A DNA stretch of 6,942 bases from Fibrobacterales bacterium (GTDB lineage Bacteria > Fibrobacterota > Fibrobacteria > Fibrobacterales > Fibrobacteraceae). The notes under the pieces are model-generated. The model had not been told where the DNA came from. It saw nothing but the letters and a program-made list of their open reading frames with translations, and made no database searches. The translations under genes and the position numbers were made by a program. Location: contig BNUP01000116.1 in NCBI GenBank assembly GCA_025997455.1, positions 1 through 6,942 on the forward strand, in the 5' to 3' direction. Shown piece after piece: positions 1 through 5,809 of the stretch. Numbering within the stretch: the stretch's first letter is position 1; each line of letters begins with the position of its first letter.

Positions 1-2
1 GC

Positions 3-338
3 GTATTCAAGAATTTGTTCGATGTCGCCGAAGTTGCAAATTTTACCGATGCTGAAATGCTCGCTTATGAAGAGAGTCTAAAAGTTTATCGCGATTTAAT
101 AAATGTGGTAGATACTGCAAAGAGCAAGGGCAGAAAGAAGGGTTTGGAAGAAGGATTAGCAAAGGGTTTAGCCAAAGGACTTGCCGAAGGTTTGGCGAAA
201 GGACGAGCAGAGGGCGAACTTGCAGGTGAGACTCGAACTAAGCAAGAAATAGCCCGCAAACTCAAGGCAAAAGGTTACCCGTTAGCCGACATAGCAGAGG
301 CAAGCGGGTTATCCGCAACAGAAATTAAGGCATTGTAA
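3..338 (+). CDS. Rpn/PD-(D/E)XK nuclease family transposase, C-terminal part (5' end outside window)
   Basis: The reading frame is open from the left edge (first full codon at base 3) to a TAA at 336-338, so only the C-terminal ~111 residues are visible. The TTG at base 15 is in frame but is probably an internal Leu. The visible part begins with an F-x-x-A-x-F-T-x-x-E-x-x-A-Y-E-x-S-L-K-x-Y-R-D-L pattern, which is typical of the end of the nuclease domain in Rpn-like recombination-promoting nucleases (PD-(D/E)XK transposase family). Next comes a Lys/Glu/Gly-rich linker built of GLAK/GLAE tetrapeptides. The last ~30 residues (KQEIARKLKAKGYPLADIAE and on) resemble the short helical tail with a LADIAEASGLS helix-turn-helix-like motif seen in this family. 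The catalytic residues lie upstream and cannot be checked. Known family members are DNA endonucleases linked to RecA-independent recombination and are often multicopy. Family assignment is fairly sure; activity is unknown. Confidence 0.8.
   Translation, partial: VFKNLFDVAEVANFTDAEMLAYEESLKVYRDLINVVDTAKSKGRKKGLEEGLAKGLAKGLAEGLAKGRAEGELAGETRTKQEIARKLKAKGYPLADIAEASGLSATEIKAL
141..212 (+). repeat. In-frame 12-bp tandem repeat coding for GL(A/E)(K/E) tetrapeptides
   Basis: Six consecutive 12-bp units read GLEE, GLAK, GLAK, GLAE, GLAK and GRAE. The amino-acid pattern is much more regular than the DNA, because synonymous third positions differ (ggattagcaaag, ggtttagccaaa, ggacttgccgaa). The repeat is therefore old or held by selection at protein level. 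It would form a charged helical linker between the nuclease domain and the C-terminal helix. Confidence 0.85.
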
Positions 339-367
339 TTTTTTGACAAAAGTGCAAGTAATGTCGT

Positions 368-398
368 GATAATCTGTATAAACAATGGCGGGCAATAA
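368..398 (+). repeat. 31-bp direct repeat, copy 1
   Basis: This segment matches 428-458 in 28 of 31 positions at an offset of exactly 60 bp. Both copies contain a ctgtat core and end in ATGGCGGGCAATAA. In this copy the ATG opens a 15-codon frame (MAGNKHSRPIKKKLR, then TAA at 430-432). The 3' end can fold weakly: GGCGG at 387-391 can pair with CCGCC at 405-409. Confidence 0.75.
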
Positions 399-427
399 GC
401 ATAGCCGCCCAATTAAAAAGAAATTGA

Positions 428-458
428 GATAAACTGTATGAATAATGGCGGGCAATAA
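428..458 (+). repeat. 31-bp direct repeat, copy 2
   Basis: Second copy of the 31-bp element, differing from copy 1 at three positions. It runs directly into the AACTCTC heptamer array upstream of the glycosyltransferase gene. The repeated ATGGCGGGCAATAA end suggests a duplicated leader, or a remnant of a multicopy gene start, rather than a chance match. Confidence 0.75.
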
Positions 459-459
459 T

Positions 460-480
460 AACTCTCAACTTTTAACTCTT
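460..480 (+). repeat. Heptamer tandem repeat (AACTCTC type, three units)
   Basis: Three contiguous 7-bp units read AACTCTC, AACTTTT and AACTCTT. They are followed by GCACTGCC, a block that recurs in inverted orientation beside the heptamer array at 5810-5837. The period of seven is shared with the other intergenic arrays in this window. Confidence 0.65.
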
Positions 481-497
481 GCACTGCCGAGTTCTCC

Positions 498-525
498 ACA
501 CCCCACACCCTACACCCCATACCCC
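498..525 (+). repeat. Heptamer tandem repeat (ACACCCC type, four units)
   Basis: Four contiguous units read ACACCCC, ACACCCT, ACACCCC and ATACCCC, in the region just before the glycosyltransferase promoter box. The array is almost the mirror of 5810-5837, which gives the same units on the other strand. The array would be translated if the upstream TTG at 479 were used as start, which argues against that start. Confidence 0.8.
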
Positions 526-530
526 TGCAT

Positions 531-553
531 TGCAAAGTTTCTACCTTCCCCCA
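531..553 (+). promoter_or_regulatory. Putative promoter box TTTCTACCTTCCC before the glycosyltransferase gene
   Basis: The stretch TGCAAAGTTTCTACCTTCCC (531-550) lies immediately before the ATG at 554. A 19/20 match occurs on the opposite strand upstream of the M48 gene (5773-5792), and the box TTTCTACCTTC recurs before the MCE gene. If TACCTT (542-547) acts as a -10-like element, transcription would start at about the ATG itself, because only six bases separate them. No purine-rich ribosome-binding site is seen. Promoter function is inferred from position and recurrence only. Confidence 0.5.
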
Positions 554-1333
554 ATGCCTCCCTCAATTTCAATAGTAATCTGCTCCCGCAACCCGAATGA
601 GGCGGAAGCGGTTAAACGCAATTTGCTCGGCACGGCAAAATACCCGAATTCGCTTGAAATCATAGTGATAGATAACCGCGAAAAAAATGAAGGATTATGT
701 GCAGTCTATAATAAAGGTGCACAAAAAGCGAGCGGACGGGTGGTTGTGTTTATGCACGAAGATGTTTGGATGCTTGAAAATGATTGGGATGTTGTACTCT
801 TGGAAAAATTCCGAAAACTTCCCGAAATTCAAATTTTGGGCGTTGCAGGTTCTGCTATATTGGTGGGCGAGCCATACGCACTGTGGGCACAAGCGAATAT
901 TCCATACACTTTTGGAAAGGTGGTTCATTATATATCTAAAAACGATGATTTTTTCTTGGCTATTTTCAACGACTGTGACGGCGACCAAGAATGCGTGGTG
1001 GTAGATGGTTTGTGGTTTGCTGTTCGTAAAAGTCTATTTGAAAAAATTCGCTTTGACCAAGAAACATTTAGCCGTTTCCATTTTTACGATTTGGATATAT
1101 GTATGCAGGCATTAGATTTCGGGAAAGTTTTCGTAACAACAGATATTAGAGTTATGCATAAAAGCAAGGGGTCGTTTAGTGATGAGTGGAAAGAGTGGAG
1201 CGATATATTTGTTCAAAAATGGAAAGACAAACTCCCAATAACAACCATACCATTACCGCCGCCAAAACCCGATGGTTTGCAAAAAGCGGGGAATTTAGAT
1301 TTGAGAGGAAAAGTTCAAATACCAAAGTGGTAG
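554..1333 (+). CDS. Glycosyltransferase, family-2-like (GT-A fold, Glyco_tranf_2_5-like)
   Basis: A complete 259-residue cytosolic or membrane-associated enzyme. The N-terminus (SISIVICSRN, residues 4-13) is the first beta strand of a GT-A Rossmann-like fold. IIVIDN (36-41) and the YNKGAQKASG segment (52-61) are typical nucleotide-sugar-binding landmarks. VVVFMHEDVW (63-72) puts HED where GT2 enzymes carry the metal-binding DXD. VDGLWFAVRKSLFEKI (150-165) and FHFYDLDICMQA (175-186) match the acceptor-side motifs of the 'glycosyltransferase-like family' PF13712 type. It probably transfers a sugar in surface polysaccharide or glycoprotein synthesis; donor and acceptor cannot be read from sequence. 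I chose the ATG at 554 rather than the upstream TTG at 479, because the 25 extra codons would translate heptamer repeats and a promoter-like box. It is convergent with the - strand operon, with only 32 bp between the two stops. Confidence 0.85.
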   Translation: MPPSISIVICSRNPNEAEAVKRNLLGTAKYPNSLEIIVIDNREKNEGLCAVYNKGAQKASGRVVVFMHEDVWMLENDWDVVLLEKFRKLPEIQILGVAGSAILVGEPYALWAQANIPYTFGKVVHYISKNDDFFLAIFNDCDGDQECVVVDGLWFAVRKSLFEKIRFDQETFSRFHFYDLDICMQALDFGKVFVTTDIRVMHKSKGSFSDEWKEWSDIFVQKWKDKLPITTIPLPPPKPDGLQKAGNLDLRGKVQIPKW

Positions 1334-1365
1334 CAGTGGAAAATACAGTTCAATAGATGGTAATT

Positions 1366-1668
1366 CTACAAAACTTTGAACAATCCCGTTAAACTCGACA
1401 TAAAAAAGAAGGTGCAACTCAACCCGCAGAGGAATTGCAGAACAGAAGAAATTGCAAAGGGAATTTTGCTAACTTTTTCAAAAACGAGAATGCGGTAAAA
1501 CACAAGGGAAATGCAGGCGGCAAAAAAGCCGGAAGAGGAGAATATTAAATAAAGCGTGCGGTTAAAATTGTCAAATAACGGGTTGTATGGCAAAAGGAGA
1601 TTAAACCACAATAAAAATTGCACCGCAAGCGAGAGCAAGAGAGGCAACAACAGAGATAAGGCAGACAT
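1366..1668 (-). CDS. Small three-helix membrane protein of unknown function
   Basis: I do not recognise this 100-residue protein. It is strongly hydrophobic, with three likely membrane helices at about residues 2-27, 38-60 and 70-98, few charged residues (an R-x-L-V-F-E-K-V-S-K connector around 59-68) and no signal peptide or cofactor motif. Its ATG overlaps the radical SAM stop in a TGATG arrangement, so translational coupling is likely; a TTG one codon earlier is also possible. The overlap, the hydrophobic pattern and its last position in a run of overlapping genes support a real gene. It is convergent with the glycosyltransferase gene, and I see no clear terminator in the 32-bp gap between them. 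A role as partner of the radical SAM enzyme or of the envelope operon is only a guess from context. Confidence 0.6.
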   Translation of the reverse strand: MSALSLLLPLLLSLAVQFLLWFNLLLPYNPLFDNFNRTLYLIFSSSGFFAACISLVFYRILVFEKVSKIPFAISSVLQFLCGLSCTFFFMSSLTGLFKVL

Positions 1669-2702
1669 CAAAAAATCTCCACAGGTAAATTGGGAATTTT
1701 ATCATTCAAAATTTCTTTCAAATGTTCTAAAAATTCTCTCGGCAAAGGTTGAACGGAACTATCGGCTGTTTTGCGAACAACGGAATATAATTGGACTTCT
1801 AATAAGTGTCCCATTTCAAAATTACCCCCATTATAAATTCTGCTCACAATTTCGGCGTAAGATTGCAATTCCTTTTCGCTTGGGATTTTGCCTTTTGCCT
1901 TGCAGAGCATTGTCTGTATTTTTAACGGAAATTTTGATGCGGCAAATTTCAGGTTATTTTCAATTAAAGATAAATCTGCAAAACCGTTTATCAACAAAAG
2001 TTGTTCGGGAGTCCCTGCATCTAATTTACCCCAAATCTCGCCGTTCTTTGCGGTTAAAAATTCAAGTCCTCTAAAGACCTTTTTATTATCGGGTGAAATT
2101 TGCGTTGCATTTGTGATTAAAGTTAATTTTGGATTATCGGGACATTCATCTTGAATTTTCAAAAGTTCTTCGCAGAGTTCTGCAAAATGCGGGTAAATTG
2201 TGGGTTCGCCATCGCCTGATAATGCGATGTCTTTTAAGATTCGATTTTGTTCTGGAACGCCGTAAAAGTGCTCTGCGAGTTTGTCTTTGTGATAAAGCGA
2301 TAATAATTCGCGGAGTTCCAAAATAATATCATTGACAGATGGGAATTTGCAGTCAACAGGTGAGGTTCTATCAATAATAGGCTCTGAAGAACTCGTTAAG
2401 AGGTCGTCAGAGCCTACTGAGCGACACGGGCGAACAGTAAAAGGATTTGTTTTATGCGGGTTCGCCGTCGTCTCTAAAAATTCCGTATTTGATGAAAGTG
2501 GTTTTGGAGGAATTTTTAGAGATTCTCTATCCACTTGACAATAAATGCAATTAAAATTACAAGTTTTGTTCGGCGTGCAATTAACGCCGATAGACAACCC
2601 TTTTGCCCGCCTCGAAATCACCGGATACACAAAACGGAAATCGGAAAAAGTTCTGCTGTGGTCTGCCCACGCGTTTCTAGTTGCCTCATCAGAAATTGAC
2701 AT
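1668..2702 (-). CDS. Radical SAM enzyme, COG0731-like
   Basis: A complete 344-residue radical SAM protein. The 4Fe-4S-binding CxxxCxxC motif is CNFNCIYC (Cys 48, 52, 55), preceded by the block YPVISRRAKGLSIGVNCTPN (26-45). The SAM-contacting motif SGDGEPT (162-168) is of the type found in the COG0731 group, which includes wyosine-synthesis-like proteins and many uncharacterised bacterial members. The substrate is unknown; bacteria normally lack wyosine, so a tRNA role should not be assumed. The stretch between the cluster motif and SGDGEPT contains a polar insert of roughly 45-60 residues (about 62-120) that includes a DNA palindrome. The start ATG overlaps the last 14 bp of the outer-membrane protein gene, with GAGG just upstream, and the stop overlaps the next gene. 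It is thus in the lipid-transport operon, although the functional link is not obvious. Confidence 0.85.
   Translation of the reverse strand: MSISDEATRNAWADHSRTFSDFRFVYPVISRRAKGLSIGVNCTPNKTCNFNCIYCQVDRESLKIPPKPLSSNTEFLETTANPHKTNPFTVRPCRSVGSDDLLTSSSEPIIDRTSPVDCKFPSVNDIILELRELLSLYHKDKLAEHFYGVPEQNRILKDIALSGDGEPTIYPHFAELCEELLKIQDECPDNPKLTLITNATQISPDNKKVFRGLEFLTAKNGEIWGKLDAGTPEQLLLINGFADLSLIENNLKFAASKFPLKIQTMLCKAKGKIPSEKELQSYAEIVSRIYNGGNFEMGHLLEVQLYSVVRKTADSSVQPLPREFLEHLKEILNDKIPNLPVEIF
2378..2416. repeat. 39-bp palindromic element inside the radical SAM gene
   Basis: TAGGCTCTGA (2378-2387) and its exact reverse complement TCAGAGCCTA (2407-2416) flank 19 bases. Inside these, further pairing (ACCTC against GAGTT around a 5-base TTAAC centre, read on the - strand) extends the symmetry. 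In the radical SAM frame it encodes residues 96-109 (VGSDDLLTSSSEPI), within a Ser/Thr/Pro-rich insert. It looks like a short palindromic element tolerated in frame in a surface loop. A stretch that is palindromic by chance cannot be excluded from one copy. Confidence 0.65.
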
Positions 2703-4365
2703 ACAACCTCAATTGAACGGTATTTAAACTTTCAAACCTATCTACACCGTCAATATCTTCCATACCTGCCGCGACTCTATCGGTCAATTGCTGTTGATAA
2801 GACAATTCTAAAAAACGAGTTAATGCCAAACGCAAATCGGCAGATAATTCTTCAATGCGATAATCGTGAAAATTCGCTTTCGGGAAAAATACTTCGCCAA
2901 GTAAATCTAAAGTAAAAAATCGCAAAAAACTAAGCCGAACACTCAAAGAATTTTCCCAACCGTATTCATATATATTGTCATTTGTTTTGGTGAAAACGGA
3001 TTTTGTTTTTGCAATAGGAATAAACATTTTTCTCCGAATGGTCTGCCGTGCCGCAAAACCCGTTTGTGCGGAAATATCTACGGAATTTGAAAATATCGGC
3101 TGCAGATTCAAACCTGCACCTTCTCCTATTCTCAACGGGTCAAAGGGCGAACCGGTGCGAACTTTCTCAACGCCGAGTATGCCTATTGTATCTCCCTTTG
3201 CATTTGCTTGATAAACCAGAGAATCCGCACCTCCTGCAAAATAATATTCAGGAAAAATATGCGTTTTTACATTGCCCCTTATGTATGGTCCCACCCAATC
3301 ACGCAAATGATAAACCACCGAACTTTGAAATTGCAGCAAATCCTGCGCAATGCTCCACTGCGATTCTTTTTGTTCCTCGTTTAGCCACTGCATATTTTCT
3401 CTGCTGTAAAGTTCAGTGAGCCAAAATAATTTTGTATGGTTATATAAGGCGCGCAAACGAAAATCTCCGAGTGCGTTCCAAGCATTATTTTTTTCGCCGC
3501 TTGCGGTTAAAGTGGTGGTATAACTCGCCGAACCTCCAAGCCGCAGTCCGTAAGTCCAATACGAATCTTTTGAAATATTTATTTGCATTGCACGAACACC
3601 GCCCGCTATAAGCCGCCCCGTGCTCTCCTCAAAAACGAGTTCAATATGCGAAAGTTCTCCCTCATTAACCTGCACCGTTATGTAATTTAGAATTGAAGTT
3701 GCATTTTCTCCGTTTCGAGAAATCCTGTAAATTTGTGGAGGTAAAAACCAAGTTTTTATATCGCCCACTCTCTCCTGCGTTAATCCAAAACCCTTTCCGT
3801 AACTTTCACCGTTGCTCAAAGAAAAAATTTCGTAGGTTTCAGATATATTTTCTCCGTCTTCGTTTATGGTGTTTATGGTCAATGCTCCCCAAGTTTGTGG
3901 AACGACTGTTGTTTTACCTTCATTAACTTCAATTGTTTGTTTCGATTGTTTATCGTTGCCGCCCGAACCTACAATAACCGAATATGTTCCATACGGCACA
4001 ATTAACCGCACTCCGGTTTTTCCCGTCCATTCCCTATTAAAATTTTCTTTTGAGAGCGAGTCGATTTTTTTAGCGGTATATTCGGGTTCCAAACGAGTTT
4101 CGCTAAATCGCGGAACAAAAATTGCCCCTTGTCCCATTCCGGGAAATTCATCATCCACCGATAATTGCTCATCTAAATTCGGTGCAGTCCAACCTTTATT
4201 TTTATGAATTTTGCGTTCTTCGTTTTTGGTTTTTACAACTGCATTATTATTTTCCAATGCGGTTTGCGTATCGGTAATTTCCACACCGGGGAGGGATTCG
4301 GGAGGAGATGCCGATAGTGTGTTTGCAAAAAATAACCCCACCGCAAAAACTAAAAACTTTTTCAT
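2689..4365 (-). CDS. Outer-membrane beta-barrel protein in the MCE operon
   Basis: A 558-residue exported protein that I cannot place in a named family. Residues 1-20 form a Sec signal peptide with likely cleavage near LSAS. A polar linker follows, then (about 110-250) beta-sandwich-like segments with PYGTYSVIVGSG and TIEVNEGKTTVV stretches resembling PEGA-type repeats. From about residue 255 to the end there are alternating amphipathic strands with many aromatic residues, and the last residue is Phe (QLRLYVNF), the classic beta-barrel assembly signal. The protein therefore most likely has a periplasmic N-terminal region and an outer-membrane barrel. The gene starts within ATGA, overlapping the lipoprotein stop, so the two are translated as a unit. 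Position directly after MCE and auxiliary lipoprotein genes suggests it is the outer-membrane end of the lipid pathway, by inference. Confidence 0.75.
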   Translation of the reverse strand: MKKFLVFAVGLFFANTLSASPPESLPGVEITDTQTALENNNAVVKTKNEERKIHKNKGWTAPNLDEQLSVDDEFPGMGQGAIFVPRFSETRLEPEYTAKKIDSLSKENFNREWTGKTGVRLIVPYGTYSVIVGSGGNDKQSKQTIEVNEGKTTVVPQTWGALTINTINEDGENISETYEIFSLSNGESYGKGFGLTQERVGDIKTWFLPPQIYRISRNGENATSILNYITVQVNEGELSHIELVFEESTGRLIAGGVRAMQINISKDSYWTYGLRLGGSASYTTTLTASGEKNNAWNALGDFRLRALYNHTKLFWLTELYSRENMQWLNEEQKESQWSIAQDLLQFQSSVVYHLRDWVGPYIRGNVKTHIFPEYYFAGGADSLVYQANAKGDTIGILGVEKVRTGSPFDPLRIGEGAGLNLQPIFSNSVDISAQTGFAARQTIRRKMFIPIAKTKSVFTKTNDNIYEYGWENSLSVRLSFLRFFTLDLLGEVFFPKANFHDYRIEELSADLRLALTRFLELSYQQQLTDRVAAGMEDIDGVDRFESLNTVQLRLYVNF

Positions 4366-5111
4366 TTTATTTCTTCGGGAGGCGGAAGTTTTTCAAAAAT
4401 TATGTTATCCGTGTTTTTGTCGTTTGTATTTTTTGTGTTTGGAGTATCATCGGTTATTCTGGGTTGTGCATAATTTGCCGTTGCTTGCGGCACCACGCAA
4501 TACGCTCCCTGCGCCACTTCACTCACAACAGAATCAATATCTGCGACCGCCTCATTATTTATTCTTTCTAAAAGTTCGCTGAGCGCTCTCACCACAAAAA
4601 CTGGCTCTTGATTTCCGACTTTCTTTCTGTAATTCCATTCTCTGCTCCACAAAACCTGCCTGCTCTTATTATCCGTCAAGTTCATACTCATAGCCAAATG
4701 TGCATACCATTCATCTTGATTGTCATATTCTTCAAGTGCACGAATAGTTCCGCTCACAACAAAATCCGGGTCTTCTGAATCTACTCCCCGTTTAACCGCC
4801 GTGAAAATTTTTGCCGCATTAAAATGTGCAAAAAGCATATCCGCAACCAAATATTCGGGTTTCACTGCCCACTGCTCATAATTATAAAAATGCAACTCGT
4901 ATGGCGACTGCCTGTACACGATGTTATTTCTGCGATACGCCTCCGACACTTCAAAATCCTTAATTCGCAAAGTTTGCATATAAGGGTTTTCTCTTGTCAT
5001 CGACTGCGGAGTGGGAACATAATCGAGTTGGTAATAACTTGTCTCAATGACCTTGCCAAAGCAGCCTGCGAGCACAGCCGCAACCGACAACAACAAAAAT
5101 TTCTTCATCAT
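4362..5111 (-). CDS. ABC-type transport auxiliary lipoprotein (PqiC-like)
   Basis: A 249-residue lipoprotein. The signal peptide has a clear lipobox LAGC with the acylated Cys at residue 17. The body matches the ABC_trans_aux family (PqiC/YmbA type): YYQLDYVP (26-33), LRIKDFEVSEAYRRNNIVYR (48-67), SPYELHFYNYEQWAVKP (69-85), PDFVVSGTIRALEEYDN (115-131) and the WYAHLAMSM strand (135-143). Family members are outer-membrane-anchored partners of MCE tunnels in phospholipid transport. Here the residues after about 205 form an extra low-complexity Asn/Thr/Pro/Asp-rich tail. The start ATG overlaps the stop of the MCE 3' half in ATGA; a second ATG follows at once. Because of the inversion to its right, this gene and those after it are now downstream of the M48 promoter rather than the MCE promoter. 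Confidence 0.9.
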   Translation of the reverse strand: MMKKFLLLSVAAVLAGCFGKVIETSYYQLDYVPTPQSMTRENPYMQTLRIKDFEVSEAYRRNNIVYRQSPYELHFYNYEQWAVKPEYLVADMLFAHFNAAKIFTAVKRGVDSEDPDFVVSGTIRALEEYDNQDEWYAHLAMSMNLTDNKSRQVLWSREWNYRKKVGNQEPVFVVRALSELLERINNEAVADIDSVVSEVAQGAYCVVPQATANYAQPRITDDTPNTKNTNDKNTDNIIFEKLPPPEEIK

Positions 5112-5536
5112 CTTTGCCTCTGCTGTTTTTCTTCGCCCCTAATCAACAACGACGGATTCTCGCGCACCTGCCTGCTGACATCATTCAAATTTTCCACCGC
5201 CTCGCGGAGATAGCGCACCGTAACCGATATATCTTCCTGATTGCGATAGACGAGTTGGTCGCCGCGTTTTGCCAAAAGTTCAAGGGACTTCATAGCCTCG
5301 CCTGCACTCTTAATTGCCGCCTCAATTTGCAAATTCTGAATTTTTTTATCGGTGTGTGAGGCAAGCGAATCTATTCGTGCAATCGCCTTTACCGCACCTT
5401 GTTCCACGCTTTTCAGTTCCAAAATCGCCGTGTTTGCATTCTTCAAAAAATCGTCTGCGTGTTTGGGAATTGCTGCAATGCTCTCCGAATTTTTCGATAA
5501 AGCGGAATTGATTTGTTTGGTTATGTTGTCTAAATT
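5108..5536 (-). pseudogene. MCE (MlaD-like) protein, detached 3' half (C-terminal helical region)
   Basis: Reading on the - strand from 5536, the frame NLDNITKQINSALSKNSESI continues to a TGA at 5108-5110, giving 141 residues after the Asn. The region is rich in Leu/Ile/Ala/Lys heptads with long helices (for example AIAR-IDSLASHTDKKIQNLQ and TVRYLREAVENLNDVSRQVR), as in the C-terminal part of long MCE proteins. It has no proper start: the only early candidate is a TTG at 5446, and upstream the frame is blocked by a TAA inside the 116-bp repeat. Placed after the N-terminal half at 5937-6389, it gives a smooth continuation AENIAEKN/LDNITKQ and a 293-residue protein. Its ATGA overlap with the lipoprotein gene shows that the intact gene once headed this operon. 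Confidence 0.85.
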
Positions 5537-5759
5537 TGTAGAGAACGGTGTCTGCCGCTGTTTTTGGCGTAAAAATGCTTTCGCCTGCCTCCATAACGCT
5601 TTTATCGCCGACTCGTATTAAACTGTCATATTCCTTGCCGAGTTTTTTTTCGTCATCGGTGCTGATGAGCAACTCCTGCCAACTGTGCATTCCGCACGCT
5701 TGAAACAGCACAACGAATGCAAATGCACCCACCCAGAAAAGTTTCCATTTATCGGACAT
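5346..5759 (-). CDS. M48 metallopeptidase lipoprotein, detached 5' part fused out of frame to MCE sequence
   Basis: The 137-codon frame begins with a good ATG, with AAGGAG five bases before it. Residues 1-22 are a signal peptide ending LFQACG, a probable but imperfect lipobox with Cys 22. Residues 31-75 (ISTDDEKKLGKEYDSLIRV and on) are the typical pre-catalytic start of secreted M48 proteases. After Lys 75 (the end of the 116-bp repeat) the frame runs into the MCE 3' half in the wrong frame, so residues 76-137 are basic, Cys- and Phe-rich nonsense. No HExxH is present, so this product cannot be a protease. The correct continuation is on the + strand from 6501. If expressed, it would be a short lipoprotein-like fragment. 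Confidence 0.85.
   Translation of the reverse strand: MSDKWKLFWVGAFAFVVLFQACGMHSWQELLISTDDEKKLGKEYDSLIRVGDKSVMEAGESIFTPKTAADTVLYKFRQHNQTNQFRFIEKFGEHCSNSQTRRRFFEECKHGDFGTEKRGTRCGKGDCTNRFACLTHR
5534..5649 (-). repeat. 116-bp perfect inverted repeat, left arm
   Basis: The reverse complement of 5534-5649 is identical base for base to 6385-6500. On the - strand it codes, in M48 frame, for KKLGKEYDSL to TVLYK. Its outer edge (AAAT, then TTAGAC on the - strand) joins the MCE 3' half; its inner edge is the natural M48 coding sequence, with eight A's. The arm is thus M48 sequence placed inside the former MCE gene. Confidence 0.98.
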
Positions 5760-5764
5760 AAATT

Positions 5765-5770
5765 CTCCTT
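5765..5770 (-). promoter_or_regulatory. Ribosome-binding site AAGGAG of the M48 gene
   Basis: On the - strand AAGGAG is followed by five bases (AATTT) and the ATG at 5759. It supports this start and contrasts with the glycosyltransferase and MCE starts, which lack such a site. Confidence 0.75.
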
Positions 5771-5772
5771 GT

Positions 5773-5792
5773 GGGAAGGTAGAAAGTTTGCA
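5773..5792 (-). promoter_or_regulatory. Putative promoter box TTTCTACCTTCCC of the M48 gene
   Basis: On the - strand TGCAAACTTTCTACCTTCCC differs by one base from 531-550 upstream of the glycosyltransferase. TACCTT ends 16 bases before the ATG, leaving room for a short leader with the AAGGAG site. After the inversion this promoter faces the MCE 3' half and the lipoprotein operon. Confidence 0.5.
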
Positions 5793-5809
5793 CGCGGCAG
5801 TGCAAGAGT

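Noticed and set aside
343..375. Sigma-70 promoter with TTGACA (343-348) and TAATCT (370-375)
   Set aside because: The spacer is 21 bp, too long. Nearer alternatives (TGATAA, 18 bp) are weak, and no gene follows closely.
387..420. Rho-independent terminator after the Rpn-like gene
   Set aside because: The stem is only about five pairs with a 13-base loop and is followed by A-rich rather than T-rich sequence on the + strand.
479..553. N-terminal extension of the glycosyltransferase from TTG 479 (25 extra residues, His/Pro/Thr-rich)
   Set aside because: The extension translates the heptamer repeats and the promoter-like box, which also occur in non-coding positions elsewhere. The ATG at 554 begins directly at the first GT-A strand.
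3048..3419. Plus-strand open frames across the barrel, lipoprotein and radical SAM genes
   Set aside because: They are antisense to strongly supported coding regions, have no recognisable domains or start signals, and show compositions expected from the complementary strand.
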